DNA of 64,000 nucleotides from Phyllostachys edulis (GCA_036346405.1 CM070566.1:48115268-48179267), one strand, 5' to 3'. Numbered from the stretch's first letter, positions 10,410 to 23,218 are shown. Program-made: numbers and translations. Notes: generated by a model from the letters alone, not told the origin.

Positions 10410-13169
10410 CAAAGATATAACCTTCTTCTGATTCTGACCAATACTGAGGAGTTCTGCATTTTCTTCCATAAAGTGCTTCAAACAGGGACATTTTCAGACT
10501 AGATTGATAACTGTTATTGTAGGAGAATTCTGCATATGATAAGCATCTTTCCCAGTCTACGGTAAATTCCAAAGCACAAGCCCGGAGCATGTCTTCTAGA
10601 ATCTGATTTACTCTTTCTGTCTGTCCATCAGTCTGGGGATGATATGATGTGCTGAAGTTTAGGTGAGTCCCAAGTGCATCATGCAGCCTAGCACAGAAAT
10701 GCGAGGTGAATTAAGAACCTCGATCCGAGACTATCCTTTTAAGTACTCCATGTAGACACACGATACGAGCTATATATAACTCAGCCAATTTGTCTCCCTT
10801 GTAGGTGGTCTTCACAGGGATGAAATGGGCAACTTGGGTTAATCTATCAACTATGACCCATATTGAATCATATCCGGACTTGGTTCACGGCAGACCAGTA
10901 ATGAAATCCATTCCAATTCCTTTCCATTTCCACTAAGGAATTTGAAGTGGTTGAAGCAATCATGCAGGTCTTTGATGTTCGGCCTTGATCCGTTGGCACA
11001 CATCACAACAAGCTACAAACTCGGCAATGTCTCTTTTCATTTGTGGCCACCAATATAGAATCTTCATGTCTTGATACATCTTGGTGCTGCCTGGATGCAA
11101 GGTGTACGTTGAACTATGAGCTTCTTTCATAATCAAATCCTTGAGCTCCTTCTGGTGGGGAACAAACAGACGTTTCTCGTACCATAGGATTCCTTGTTGG
11201 TCTTCGATCATTTTAGAGGATTTTCCTTTGGCCATGAGGCGTTTGAAGTTATGAACTCCAGAGTGTCCTTCTTGAGCGGTCTTGATCTACTCTTCTAAGG
11301 ACGGTTAAACTTCCATAGCTGCTATGGTGCCTTGCTCTACTAACTCGAGGTTAAGTGTCTCTATTTCCTTATAGAGCTCTGGTTGACGTTCCTGAATCAT
11401 GACATTGTTGCAGTATGACTTATGGCTTAATGCATCGTCTATTACATTAGCCTTTCCAGGATGATAGTGAACATCCAAATTGTAATCTTTAACCAGCTCT
11501 AGCCATTTTCTTTGTCAGAGGTTGAGATTTGCCTGGGTGAAAATGTACTTGAGACTCTTGTGGTCTGTGAAGATGTTACAATGATTTCTAATCAGGTAAT
11601 GCTACCAAATCTTTAGGGCGTGCACTACTGCTACTAACTCCAAATCATGAGTTGGATAATTGTCTTCATGGGGACGGAGTTGTCTGGATGCATACGCCAC
11701 AACTTTTCCTCCTTGCATGAGTACGCAACCAAGAACTTAGCACGAAGCACCACAATAAACATCAAAGTCCTTGTGTATGTCTGGCAAGACTAACACTGGT
11801 GCAGTGGTTAACTTCTTCTTTAACTCTTGGAAACTCTTTTCACAGGCTTCTATCCATTCATACTTATTTTCCTTCTTGAGCAGGTGGGTCATTGGTATGG
11901 ACAGCTTGGAGAATCCTTCTATGAAGCATCGGTAGTATCCGGCCAATCTGAGAAAACTATGAACATCAGTCACTGAGATTGGTTGTTTCCATCCCAACAC
12001 AACTTCTACTTTGGATGGATCCATTGCGACTCCTCCAACGGATACAATATGTCTGAGGAAACTGATCTCTTGGAGCTAAAACTCACACTTGTTGTATTTG
12101 GCATGGAGCTGGTGTCCTTTAAGTTTCTCTAGAACTAAATGCAGATGTTCAGCTTGTTCTTCATTGGTCTTGGAGTAGATTAAGATTTCTTCTACGAACA
12201 CGACTACAAACTTATCCAGGTATTCCATGAATACTTTGTTCATGAGGTTCGTGAAGTAGGCTGGCGTATTGGTCAAGCCAAATGACATGACTGTGAACTT
12301 ATACAGGCCATACCGGGCGGTAAAAGTTGTCTTAGGGATGTCCTCTGCCTTGATCTTAAGCTGATGGTATCCTGACTTTAGGTCTATCTTGGAAAACATT
12401 GTTGCTCCTGACAGCTGATTGAATAGATCATCAATGTGAGCCAAGGGATACTTGTCCTTGATGGTCACATCATTGAGGGCTTTGTAATCCACACACAATT
12501 TGGCGGTGTTGTTCTTTTTCTTTACGAAAAGTACTGGCGAACCCCAGGAGGATGAGCTAGGTCTAATGAATCCTTTTTCTTGCAACTCCTCCATCTGTAC
12601 CTTAAGCTCTTCAAGCTCATCGACGATAATCCTATATGGTCTCTTGGTAATCGGGGCAGTTCCTGGCTTTAGGTTGATCACAAATTTGATGTCTCTGTTT
12701 GGTGGCATGCCAGGCAATTCTTCTCGAAAACTTCTGGGTAATCTTGAACTCTGAGCGTTGTCTCAGAGATCTGCCTCGAGGTTATGGATCGCATGATCCA
12801 AACCGGAGCGGTCCACATTAACTTTATTATGGTTCCGGGTCTTTGGTGAGTACCACCTTTACATTAGTACGATCTATCATTCCTTGGTATCGGGCTAACC
12901 AATCCATCCCTAGGATGATGTCCAGAGTTTGGGATTGAAGAACTAAGAGGTTTGCTAGGAATCCAGAATTTTCCATAGCAATCTCTACTCGAGGACTTAG
13001 TAAGGGAGCAGTTAATGGTCCCCTGGATGAACTAATTACCACGGGTTTCTTTAACTTAAAGGTTGGCAGTTTAAGCCTTTCAACAAACTTCCTTGATATA
13101 AAAGAATGCGAAGCTCTAGAATCAAACAAAACTTGTGCTGGTACTGATTTAACAGAGAACGTACCCATT
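10410..13169 (-). pseudogene. Ty3/gypsy pol remnant (PR-RT-RH-IN)
   Basis: Reads right to left in gypsy order. Protease at about 13168-12827, with the catalytic D-S-G altered to DSRA. Reverse transcriptase at about 12717-12076, with KIDLKSGYHQ intact but the catalytic double Asp replaced (FVEEILIYS). RNase H start at about 12024-11737, with the usual YCDAS reading YCGAS. Integrase zinc domain at 11235-10960, whose HHCC residues are present (HPGSTKMYQD ... CCDVCQRIK). Integrase core end at 10590-10410, with EFSYNNSYQSSLKMS and FEALYGRKCRTP. Several stops and frameshifts separate these blocks, so no polyprotein is made. The 3' end of pol and the 3' LTR are missing: the sequence stops within the FGPD motif after the integrase core and abuts segment X. 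Confidence 0.92.
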
Positions 13170-14451
13170 AGAACTCTGGTAGCTTCATGTGCCTCCTTTG
13201 CTGTGATATGGTTTACACGGCCACGATTTGGTGTTGGGGTAGACCTGGGTGCTTGTGGGGTCTAATGACTCTTGTTTGGAGTTGAGGACTAGCCTTGAGC
13301 TGGTGTGGCTCCCGAGTTGAACTTCGCGGGAGTGTTTTGGTGTTGAGGGCGCCGGTTGACGAAGTGTCCTTTCTCTCCACAATGGAAGCAATGGAGATGA
13401 GCTACCAGGTTGTTTGCAGGCTGTTCGGCGGGGTGAAGAGTGTGGAAACCATTCCCATTGGGATGCAGGGTTGGAGCTTGGGTCCTTTGCGGCAAAGCTG
13501 CAGACGGCCTAAATGATGAGTTGCTATGGAAGGTTGACTTCTGTGGAAAGCTACCCTATGGCTTCTAAAATGCCATCTTTCTCTTATGGCTGACTTCCAT
13601 AGTCCTTTTCTCATTTTCCAGTACGAGGGCTTTGTTGATCAAGTGGTGGAAGCTGGGGAAATCATGGAGGATAAGCTGGACTCTCATGTTCTCACATATT
13701 CCTTCCACGAAGCGATCAATCTTCTCTTCTTCATTGGCTACGTCACTGGGGGCGTAGTGGGCAAGCTGGTTGAACTTTGTTATATATTCGTTGATTGACA
13801 TGTGTCCCTGCTTGAGAGCTCTGAACTCATTCTTCTTCATTCTCATTGTGCCTGCTGGAACAAAGTTAGTTCTGAAAGCGATCTTGAATTCGCTCCAACG
13901 GATTGCATGCCATGCTGGTTCATCTTCTACTACCAGTTGTACTTTAGCAATTTCTTCTGTGGCGAGATCTTGTTGATCCTTAGTCTCAGGTACTGCTGCT
14001 TCTTATTCTTCTGCCGATCCTTCATCAACCACTGGACATTCACCACTTCGGGCAGCGAGGTAGTTCTCCCACCAAGCAGCGACAGCTCCTTTTAGCTGAT
14101 GGTGGCAAAGTCCACTTTATCTTCCTCTGAGCATCGGGCGAGACGAAGCTTGTTCTTAGTGTCTTTGAGCCAATCTTGAGCTTCCAAGGGTTAATTGGCG
14201 GAGGCGAAGGTGAGAGGTCTCGTCCTGAGGAAGCCTGCCAACATGGAGTTGCGACCAGTTGCTCCAGTCTGTTGACTGGCGAGCAAAGCTTGAAAGATCT
14301 ACATCTGCTGAAACATGACTTGCACCATTGTCGGGTTTGCTGGCGGCGGGGGTGGTAGATCTTGACCACGGCCATGGCCAGTGCCACGACCTCTTCCTCG
14401 GCCTGCTGCAAAAGCACCACGGCTTGGGGCGGTGGCTCTCCTAGGTGCCAT
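13170..14451 (-). pseudogene. Gypsy gag remnant
   Basis: Starts with ATG at 14451 (MAPRRATAPSRG, then an RGRGRG-rich stretch and PPPPPAN), typical of grass gypsy Gag N-termini. A TAG interrupts the frame after MVQVMFQQM. The Gag core lies at 13846-13565 (EFRALKQGHMSINEYITKFN, then a HDFPSFHHLINKALVLE segment). The zinc knuckle at about 13425-13375 reads CFHCGEKGHFVNRR, where the last Cys of the CCHC motif has become Arg. The frame then runs toward protease. The element is orientated like its LTR and PBS to the right. Inactive. Confidence 0.88.
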
Positions 14452-14775
14452 CTGAAGAAACACTGAAACTTAGAACTAGAGGGGGTATATAAGGGTTCAC
14501 TAGCCCTCTAAAGCACACACATAAGAACTTGAAACCAACGAAGAAATAAATCAAGTGCAATACAAAGCCTTGAGTGGTTGTATTTCATTAATAATAAGGG
14601 GGTTAAGTGTTACATGACTCCTGAAACATAGCGTATAGGCTAAGCTAAGTCACGACATAAGATACAAACACAACGTCTATGACAGTAAGAAACAGAAAGT
14701 GCTTGCAATCCAAAAGACTGCCTAGAAAGCACTGCTAGCTAACCTAGACTAGCCTGACTACTCCTCCAGCGGGTG

Positions 14776-15678
14776 CTAGCCACCACAATTGGTGCAACTG
14801 CCCGGGGAGCGGGAGCGGGAATGGGAACGGGAATGAGAACGAGAACGACTCTGACTGATGGTCGGCGAGCGGGAACAGGAGCGGGAACGACTGAGACTGC
14901 GTCCATGGCTGGACTCTCCAAGGTCGATGATGGCCTGTGGTGGTGGACATCGCACGCTCTTGCGCGCAGTCATCCTGGTGCGGGCTCCCCTGGGTCAAAG
15001 TGGTCGATCAAGTGTCCGGTCACTGAGGTCGACGGCGGGCACCGCAGGAGCTGGGGTGGAGATCGTAGCGGCTGCCGCGATCTATGCTGACTCTACAATG
15101 GTGGCATCTCTCTCCCGTACTACAGCAAAGTGGGCTTCATCACTCCTGATCATGTTGCTGCGGAGGGTGTCAGAGTGGTGGTAGCTGTTGGTGAGAAGCC
15201 TCCGAAGCGTTCCAATCTCGTCAACGGCATCGGCGATGGTAGCTGTCAAGGCCTGGGTGAGCTAGAGCTGATGTGACATGTGCGGGTCGTCTGCCCTGAC
15301 ATCACGGATCTTTGGGTAAAGCTCTCCCTCCTGGAGAGTTGGATAGAAGCAGAAGGGCGATCTCAACAGAAAGTCCACGTGCATCTGGCACAAGCGAGTC
15401 ACGGTGAAACATGCTGCGTCCTAGACGGCGTCCAAAGCACGACTCCTGGGGTGCTCGGCCCTAAAGGTGTGGGAGATGAACTCCCCTTCCCTCGCGTAGA
15501 GGTACACCTCCATAGACCAAGACTCTCGATCCAGGATGTTAGTCATCTGGCCCCAGAAGATGGGCTGGTGACGGTAACCCATGTACCGCATGAGCTGGTG
15601 GAGGATATCCACGAACTCTTCGAAGTCTTCTCTGTGAGAGAAAAAGTCCCACGGGCCATCGGACGACTGTGTGACCAT
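14776..15678 (-). pseudogene. Extra ORF between PBS and gag, with SR-like tail
   Basis: A single reading frame of 301 codons runs from ATG at 15678 to a TAG at 14776, broken only by four in-frame stops, all of which look like C-to-T changes of CAG or CGA. The first 86 residues are open (MVTQSSDGPWDFFSHREDFE..., aromatic and acidic). The middle is helix-prone, and the last ~40 residues form an Arg/Ser repeat (SRSRSCSRSPTISQSRSRSH...) ending CTNCGG. Its place, upstream of gag on the same strand, matches the 'orf0' type frame that I recall for rice RIRE3/RIRE8-type gypsy elements. No function is established here; the SR tail suggests RNA or splicing-factor binding, which is inference. Confidence 0.6.
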
Positions 15679-15864
15679 CTATAATTTTCAAACAAAAGGA
15701 AAGGTCAGTAAAAACTTTAATGAAGGTAAAGATAAGTACAGAACTAAGAGTGACGAGCAAGAGCAGTAAATACGCTATATTTTTGTCAAAGCTTTTCTTA
15801 GTTTGAAAATAAGACCCAAGTCTTAAGGCAATGACCAATCTAACTAAGGATCCTACAGTCGTAT

Positions 15865-15876
15865 GCTCTGATACCA
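15865..15876 (-). other. Gypsy primer binding site (initiator Met-tRNA)
   Basis: On the minus strand tggtatcagagc, complementary to the 3' end of plant initiator tRNA-Met, starts 7 bases inside the LTR end. It fixes the direction of the element and the inner LTR edge. Confidence 0.9.
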
Positions 15877-15883
15877 GCTCTAT

Positions 15884-18800
15884 TGGACCCGGATTTCATA
15901 ATCTAGAATCATCCGTGAAAACACTACGCTACTCCCTAGATCAGTAGATAGCGCTCACAGGATACATCACTGAATCAATTCATACATAACGTAGACCGAA
16001 CCATTCATAATATTACAACCATCAGAGTTCAATTAGACCGCATCGGATCGAGTTTACAATGGGCCGACTAGGCCAAATGAGTACATTACATAAATTGCGG
16101 AAACGATAGAGGAAGCAAAAGGGGTAGAGCACATCTCTCTACAGGCAAGTGACTGGGGTAGATTGTGTACGACCGATATTACCCAAGGACTCGGATAATA
16201 TAGGTTGTACGCAAGCACTGGTGGATCCAGCTAGACTAAGGCGAGAACCAGACTAAGGAACTAAACTACTCTTCATCATTGCCTTGCCCATCGACATCTA
16301 GATCCTCGCAGTAGGCATAATCTCCATGATCCGTGGGTTCTGAGGGTTTGGGGAAAGAGCGAGGATAAGCACAACTTCTGTGCTCGCGAGCCAACACAAC
16401 AGATGCAATAATACACATGCAAGGTTTAACAAGGATGGCAAGGGTTCTTTTATTTGTGCAAAGCAACATTTATAATTACCAATATTAAAAGTCTTATCAC
16501 TTAGTATTTTAACTAAATCACATTTTATTAAAGAGAATAATTGTGCAATATTAATAACGGCAAAGGTTACCTCCACCTTATGCTTATTTTTTAGGGTGGT
16601 TACATCCATCTATTAACATCACTGGGTTCCTTCCACCCAGGGAAAACCAAATTCAGGGTTACATCAGCCCGACAAGTTTTTCATTCCACCCACAAAGTTT
16701 TATAAATAGAACTAACTCATGTAAGTTCCCATGCCTGCCCTTGACCGTGGGCACAGCTGTTCGAACAGTTTATTACACTCTGCAGAAGTTGTACACTTTA
16801 GTCACAAGAGATAATCGTCTTGATATACACATGTTTCCTTAGACATGTGAATCAAGGGAAGATTACCACAAGACCTTTACAATGCATCCCTCAGTGTTAG
16901 TTGTACCCGCTAAGGTTTCATCTGAGAGTGGTTACGCGCACACATCTGCGTCAACCATGCCCCTAAAGCCCCTCTTGTGCCACACAGCGGCTTATGCCAG
17001 CATCCCGACCTGTGTCCACGACGGCTTACGCCAGCAACACGACTCGTGGGTCACTCCAGTGGTACAACTCGCATCGGTGGATACAGATTAGTTGGTCAGG
17101 TTGACACTGACTTGCAGTTGTACTATTTTACATTAGGAGGTCATTATAGGATTAAGTCCTTAGGGACTATCTGGGCTGTTCATTCCACATACCATCCACA
17201 AACCAACATTCCATGGGCTTCATTAGCACCCATCATCATACCATCTGCTCAGATGTGGTAACAGCAAGTTATTAGGGTTTTTGGGGAACACAAATTACAT
17301 TGTCTCAACATCTCAGTCATTTACACCCAATGACTGCCAAAAACCATTTTCATGATTAAAAGATGATGATTGGGGTAGTTAATACCCCAGTACTTAAGCA
17401 AGACTAGCCTGGCATTTAAGTACAACCTATAACTAGTATAGTTACCATATAATTACTAGGGTGACAAGGATTTAAGGAATTCAATTGTCAAGGATGGCAT
17501 AATAATTATTTAATCATCAAGTAGGTATTTAACTACAATAGGATCATTTGACATACATTTGCATATGGAATTAAAGCATGCAATTTGATATTTTAAAAGA
17601 ATATAATTTGCATAAAATATAGGTTCAATATGATCAAAGTATTTACTCGCCTGGGTCTAAGGCAAGAGGGTCCTGATAGTCTTGAGCTTGATCAAATTGG
17701 AGATCTCCCACTTCTTCGAATTCTATTCGGACGAACGTGCTGGAAAAGAACAAATACGCAAAGAAAGCAAATAAATAACAATAAATAATAAATAAACTCC
17801 AAACTAAGCAAAACCAACACCAACATGTAGGTCTTGAATTTATAAATTTTTAGAAATGAGTTTCACAACTTTTGGAGTTAAAATGAGTAAGAACCGAATT
17901 TTTAGAAGTCCTGCTAATGAATTAAAACTAAAGAAATAAGAAGGGAGAGAGAATCGTCCGCTAACATGCGGGGCCCGCGGAACAGGCGCACGTGCACGGG
18001 AAAAAACCGCATGGGACCGGGTCCACCACGTGGCGCATCGGCACTAGGCGGTCAACCCGCGTCGGGCTCGCTGGTTAGTGAACCCACTCGGTAGTTAAAC
18101 GTGCCATTAAGTGTGTCATTAACTCGACCATTAACCGGCAAATCTCTGCCTTAAACCCAACATTGGTTCGAAGAATTAAAGTGCTACAGGCGCTGTCGGT
18201 TTCCGACAAAAGCAGAGCAAGGGGCTTGGCTCGTCGCCAGCGCATTCGACCTCGGCGGCGGCGGCTAAGCCCAAAAATGGGTTGCACACAAAGAGGCGGA
18301 GCTGGTGACGAAGGTGGCGGCGCCGGAGGCTCGCCGGAGTGGTGGCACGACAAAAAGGGGCGACGGCGGCTAAAAATACGACAACAGAGACTCAACGATT
18401 CTCAGGAAGAAATGATGCGAGCACGGGCAAGAGGAGGGCTTAAGGGACTCACCAAGCCAAGAATGGCGGCAGGAGGTGGACGGGTGAGAGAGATCGCCGG
18501 CGGGGAAGGTCACGGCCGAAGATGGAGAGGAAAGGAAATTGCAGCGCTTCCTGTGGTTCAAGATTGAAATCAAGTTAGGGGAAACGCTCACGGGGAGCTA
18601 AGGCACAAGGTGGCATGAACAGTTGAGGAAGAGCTTCACTGCAATGGTGAGAAACCAAAGGGGCGGCGGTTCGGCTCAGGAGCTCAAGCTTTTTGCTTCG
18701 GGTTGGTACTTACCAAGTAGGAGCGAGGTGGGGGGAGGTCAGGGGGTAGCTAGGGCTTCTTTACAGCTGGTGGGGGGTAAAGAGGGCCATTGGAGCTCGA

Positions 18801-19373
18801 TGGCAGTGCAAGAGCCGAGGCGGCGAGGTGCAGTGGAGAACCGGGTGCAGCGGGAAAGAGGAGAAAGGATAGGGAAGAGGGCACGGTCGCCGGGTGAGCT
18901 TAAGACGGGCGTTGATGTGGGAAACATGGCAACAAAGAAAGTAGAGCGGAGCGTCGGGATAAGATCTTCTTGTGAGTGCCGGATGGGACAGGGTCTGCAC
19001 AGTCGAGAGCTGACGCCAAGGTGACGTGGGGACGTGGACCGTCTGGCCGCGGGAGAGGCGAAGCCGGGACGGGACGTGAGAAGATGGGTGCTGACGGGCG
19101 GCAGGTGGGCGCAGAGGAGCCGGAGCCGGGCGCGTCGAGGCATGCTGGTGCGGCTGGGAGAACGGAAAGAAGAAAGGGGAACAGGAGGAGTTGGGCTAGG
19201 GAAAAAGGAAGGGGCCGGGATGGGCTGGGCCAAGCCCAAGAGAAATTTGAAAGAGAAGGATGATTTGAAAACTTTTGAGGAAATTTTTGAACTTTGAGAG
19301 GAACTTGAGTTAAGCTTTGCAACCAAAAGAAACTCGGAATTTACTGTTCAAAAATCGAAAACATGTTGTTACA
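15884..19373 (-). mobile_element. Gypsy 5' LTR, full length (about 3.49 kb)
   Basis: On the minus strand it begins TGTAACA at 19373 and ends ...GGGTCCA at 15884, next to the PBS. Its outer third is duplicated at 5089-6339, and its inner half is clearly related to 47650-48825 (for example the 'gatctcca..ttgatcaagctcaaga' block). A long GC-rich core (about 17950-19200) has open frames on both strands that I treat as non-coding. The outer neighbour is segment X copy B, as in copy A. Confidence 0.85.
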
Positions 19374-20915
19374 ACTAACAAGGCAAAGCCTAGAACAAGA
19401 ACACAACTAACAGAAGTAGGCATCAGCATCATCACATGATAAATATCTCGGAAGCAAGGCCTAGTCATGTCAAATGATATCAGCGCGACTTACAGAGAAT
19501 CGCTCTGACGAAGGTCACGGTAGAGTCTGATGCAAAGAAGATGACGCGTAGAGGATGATGGAGAAGGAGGAAACCGTGAGCAGTCGCCCAAATGCTTTCC
19601 AAAAATCCGATTCGCCCCAACCCATGCAGGATCATGAGGGATGTTGGCTTCAGAGACATTGCTCTCCCCATGTCGGTGCACGCCGAAGAAGGGATGGAGA
19701 AGCCGAGGTTACGCAGCACAGAGGAACAGCGCAACAAAATTGTACTGACCTATCTTTGTTCTACTTTTGAGAGGATACTTCTCTCCCTCGTATAAAACCA
19801 GCAGCAAGCAAAAGAAACTATCATCATTACTCTGTTTTAAACGCGGTTATAATGCGTGCCATAAAAGCCCCATTGAAACAGTGTAATTCAAACTTTCAGT
19901 TTCTAATTCGTACGCATGGTTTTGAGGTGCAAAAAGAAGCAGCAGCTCCACACCCAACCGGACACGAAATCACTGGACTATTCACGCACACGTCGGGCGA
20001 TGGCGAGGCGAGGCGTGGCAAGGCGGGCGGGCGAGTGCGTATGTATGTTTTTCTTTTGCTTGCTTCAACTAGGTAAGACCAACTCCACCTTATATGTTGG
20101 TCTCCTCCCACCTAGACTAGCAATATGGTACTAAACTTTCCACCTTCCACCATGCATGATTAGGCTTTTGGGATTTTCCTATGATTTATTTAGAATTATA
20201 TATGGCCCAAGCCCATAAAATCCAACAAGTTCATCAGTTGCAACTCCTAATAGCAACACTACAATACTTCAGGAACATACAAAATAGGTGCAAACTAAAT
20301 AGACAGATCAAACAACAAGCTAACAAAGAATCACATGAGGTTCAAAATGTGATGGGGGCATCCATCCAACTCCCTCAACCAAGAAGCAGTTGCATACACA
20401 ACTTCTCACTACATTATCAGTTTTCCATTCCGAAAAGATAGTACAACTTTTGTGTTGAGAAAATCTCATATGACAGTAAGCAAGTTGATATGTAGGATTT
20501 CAGCATGATTGATGAAGAGTACATTTGGGATGTGATTTCTGAGTATGACAGGAGCTAGGCGAATAGGCGAATAGGCCTCTACATGCAAGTTTGATGACTA
20601 GGTTGCTCACCTCTTAGCACCTAGCTTATGGCAAACACCTTTAGAAGAACACCTCGTCATCGGCAGCGATAAGTAGGGCATATAAAAGGATTGTCTGACC
20701 ACATGACATGTCTTCTCAAAAAAGCTACAGGAGTACGAAGTCATTGGTGCCTGCGAGCTTGCTTCTTTGCATGATGGCTCTGGCCTTCTACCTATCATTT
20801 TGAGGAGAAAGCATAAATATGACTATACAGATGAGAACATATTCAACAAGAACTATATAGGAAGCTCAAAGCTTTAGCGATGTTTGTCTCAACAGAAAAC
20901 TCTAGACACTGTGGT

Positions 20916-23218
20916 GGGTGGATCTCGTATAGGGACATGGGTGTACAAATGTACACCCATTATTTTTGAAAAAAACCCAGTATTTATTAGGTATATTAGG
21001 TATATATATTAGTAAATACTTGGAATATGTATTTAGACTGCACAGAACTCTCCAATTGCGCGAAACAAACACTGACTCGGCAAACCATCCCCATGCCCCA
21101 CCAGCGACCAGCAAAGCCCACCAAGGCATCACGCCACCACGGCCCAAGTGCCCAACCCAAGCGGCGGCCGAGCGCCTCACGCCCAACCCATCCCCAGATG
21201 GCCAGATCCCCTTCGTGACTCACTGAAATCCCTAAATCCCTTCGTGTCTGAAATCCCCAAATCCCTTTGTGTCGGTAGCGAAGCGGCGAGCGGCGGTGAC
21301 CCGTGAGCGCCGAGCCATCGATGCCGGAGCTGGGGATGGAGATGGAGGGTGCCTCATGCGGCGTGCAGCAAGGGGAGGGAAGCCCTACGGTGCGCGGCAA
21401 CGCCGAGGCCGAGCAGGACCACCAGCCACCCCCACCGGCACCGGCGCAAGGAGCGGCGGCGGCACATGGCGAGGTCAAGGTGAGCTTCTCGCCTCCTTGG
21501 TTGGTTTCTTGCCTCGTCACTTCATCAGTCGTCGCGTCTCACGGCCGCCCACCGCCAGCCTGCCGCCTCCTACTCGAGCTGGCTCCACCGCTCCTTGCGT
21601 CGGTGGGGGCCGACCCAAGCGGCATGCCGGTACGGATCGACGGATGGGGAGGTGCCGCTGCCGCTGCCGCCTTAGAGCTGGGGCAGAGCCGCCGAGCGGG
21701 CGAGCCATGTGGGAGGATCCGCTGGCCGAGCGCGGGCTCCGGGCCGCAGGGGAGGCGAGCGCGGGCGCGCCGGAGGTCAGAGAGACGACGCGGTGGCGCC
21801 GGGCCAGAGGGGAGCGACCGAGCTAGGGCCAGGCAGGAGGAAGCATTGGGGATTTGGGAGAAAAGAAAAGCAAGCAAACTGCAAGGTGCAAGCAAGAAGA
21901 AGATGGGCTGATGGGGTCCTGGCCTCCTGGGGAAATGGTCAAATGGGGAGTTCGGCTTGTATATAGTTCATTGAGATAAAGGCAAAGAGGACAGCAAGAG
22001 ATATTCATTGATTGTATTATTGTATAGTTCAATAGCTGTATGTATATGTTAGTGGATAAAAGAGAAGATTATTATGTCCAAATGTTCAATTATTTGTATA
22101 GTTCAATAGTTGTATGTATATGTTAGTGGATAAAAGAGAAGATTATTATGTCCAAATGTCCAATTATTTTGTAGCTTATGTAGCTTTAGTTGTTAGATAA
22201 AAGAGAACATCATTCTATATAGTTCAATAGCTTGTGTAGCTTCAGTTGTTAGATAAAAGAGAAGGTTATTTTTGTCTTAAATGTCCAATTATTTATGTGA
22301 AGTTTTTGTTTTCATGTAGATCGCAGAGTATTCAAAAATGAAGAGGAAACATGTAGATTTGAAATCTTTGTGGGATAGAGTTGGAAAGAAGCCGATATCT
22401 ATTGAAAGCAAAGTTCAAAGTACTTCTCATTCCATTCAGTTGCAAGCACAAAATGAGAGTGATATCCGAGATGAAGTCCTAAGTCCAGAACCAACGCAAC
22501 CAAGCATAGAACCTCTCCCATTGTCCCCACTTATAGATGATGACGAAGAAGATGATGATGGAGATGATGAAGCAGTTTATGTTATTGATTTGCTTTCTCA
22601 TGATCCCGGAAAGCGGATTCCAATCACACAGTATGATGTCAATGAACAAGATACAGTCAGAAGGGGATACATTGCATTGGGGCCATGTCAACCACGAGAA
22701 CATGATTTTCCAAGAAGATACATTGGAGGTATGCGTCGATTCGTAGCTACTTGGTATGATGCTTATAATAGGCTTGAGTATAGTGTGGAACGAGATGCTG
22801 CTTTCTGCTTTGTTTGTTATTTGTTCAAGGACAAAACTAACTATGCTGGTGGAGATAGTTTTGTGAACGGAGGATTTAGAAATTGGAACCATAAAAATAG
22901 GTTTGAGAAACATATTGGTGGTATTAATAGTGCCCACAATGAAGCTCAAGAGAAATATGATTTGTTCATTACACCTAGAGCATCAATTCAAGAATCTTTT
23001 GCTTCCAATACCAAACAAGACAAGATTTTGTATAAAACCCGGTTGACATGTTCACTTAAGTGCTTGAGGTTTCTTTTGCATCAAGGGTTGGCTTGTCGTG
23101 GACATGATGAAAGTGAAGAATCACATAATAAAGGAAATTTCCTTGAACTTTTAAATTGACTAGAAGAAAATTTTGAAGAAGTTAGCAAGGTAGTTCTAAA
23201 GAGTGCCCCAAGGAACAG
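20916..23218 (+). mobile_element. Insertion in X copy B carrying a truncated hAT/ZMYM1-type gene
   Basis: Absent from copy A, where 'cactatggtcaagc' is continuous. The insert is flanked by tgtggt (20910-20915 and 23219-23224), a possible short target duplication, but I see no terminal inverted repeats and the right edge falls inside coding sequence. The left part is a GC-rich leader (about 21270-21480), a likely donor site at 21480 (aag|gtgagc) and a long intron ending near 22319 (catgtag). Confidence 0.55.
22338..23217 (+). pseudogene. ZMYM1-like / TTF-type zinc-finger hAT protein, N-terminal part
   Basis: ATG at 22338 opens MKRKHVDLKSLWDR..., an acidic run (DDDEEDDDGDDE), then the conserved TTF-type region: HDPGKRIPITQYDVNEQDTV, YIALGPCQP, RRFVATWYDAYNRLEYSVER, DAAFCFVCYLFK and FRNWNHKNRFEKHIGG, followed by RLTCSLKCLRFLLHQGLACR and GHDESEESHNKGNFLELLN. 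These belong to the domesticated or transposon-borne hAT family with TTF zinc finger, DUF4371 and C-terminal hAT dimerisation domain. A TGA at 23157 interrupts the frame, but family-like sequence continues after it (EENFEEVSKVVLKSAPRN) up to 23217, where it ends abruptly at segment X. The catalytic RNase-H-like part and dimerisation domain are missing. The cysteines in FCFVCYLF are present. Confidence 0.85.

Noticed and set aside
21269..21911. Overlapping 185 and 202 residue plus-strand frames
   Set aside because: They lie in the GC-rich leader and first intron of the ZMYM1-like gene; a donor site at 21480 interrupts them and the residues are low-complexity.
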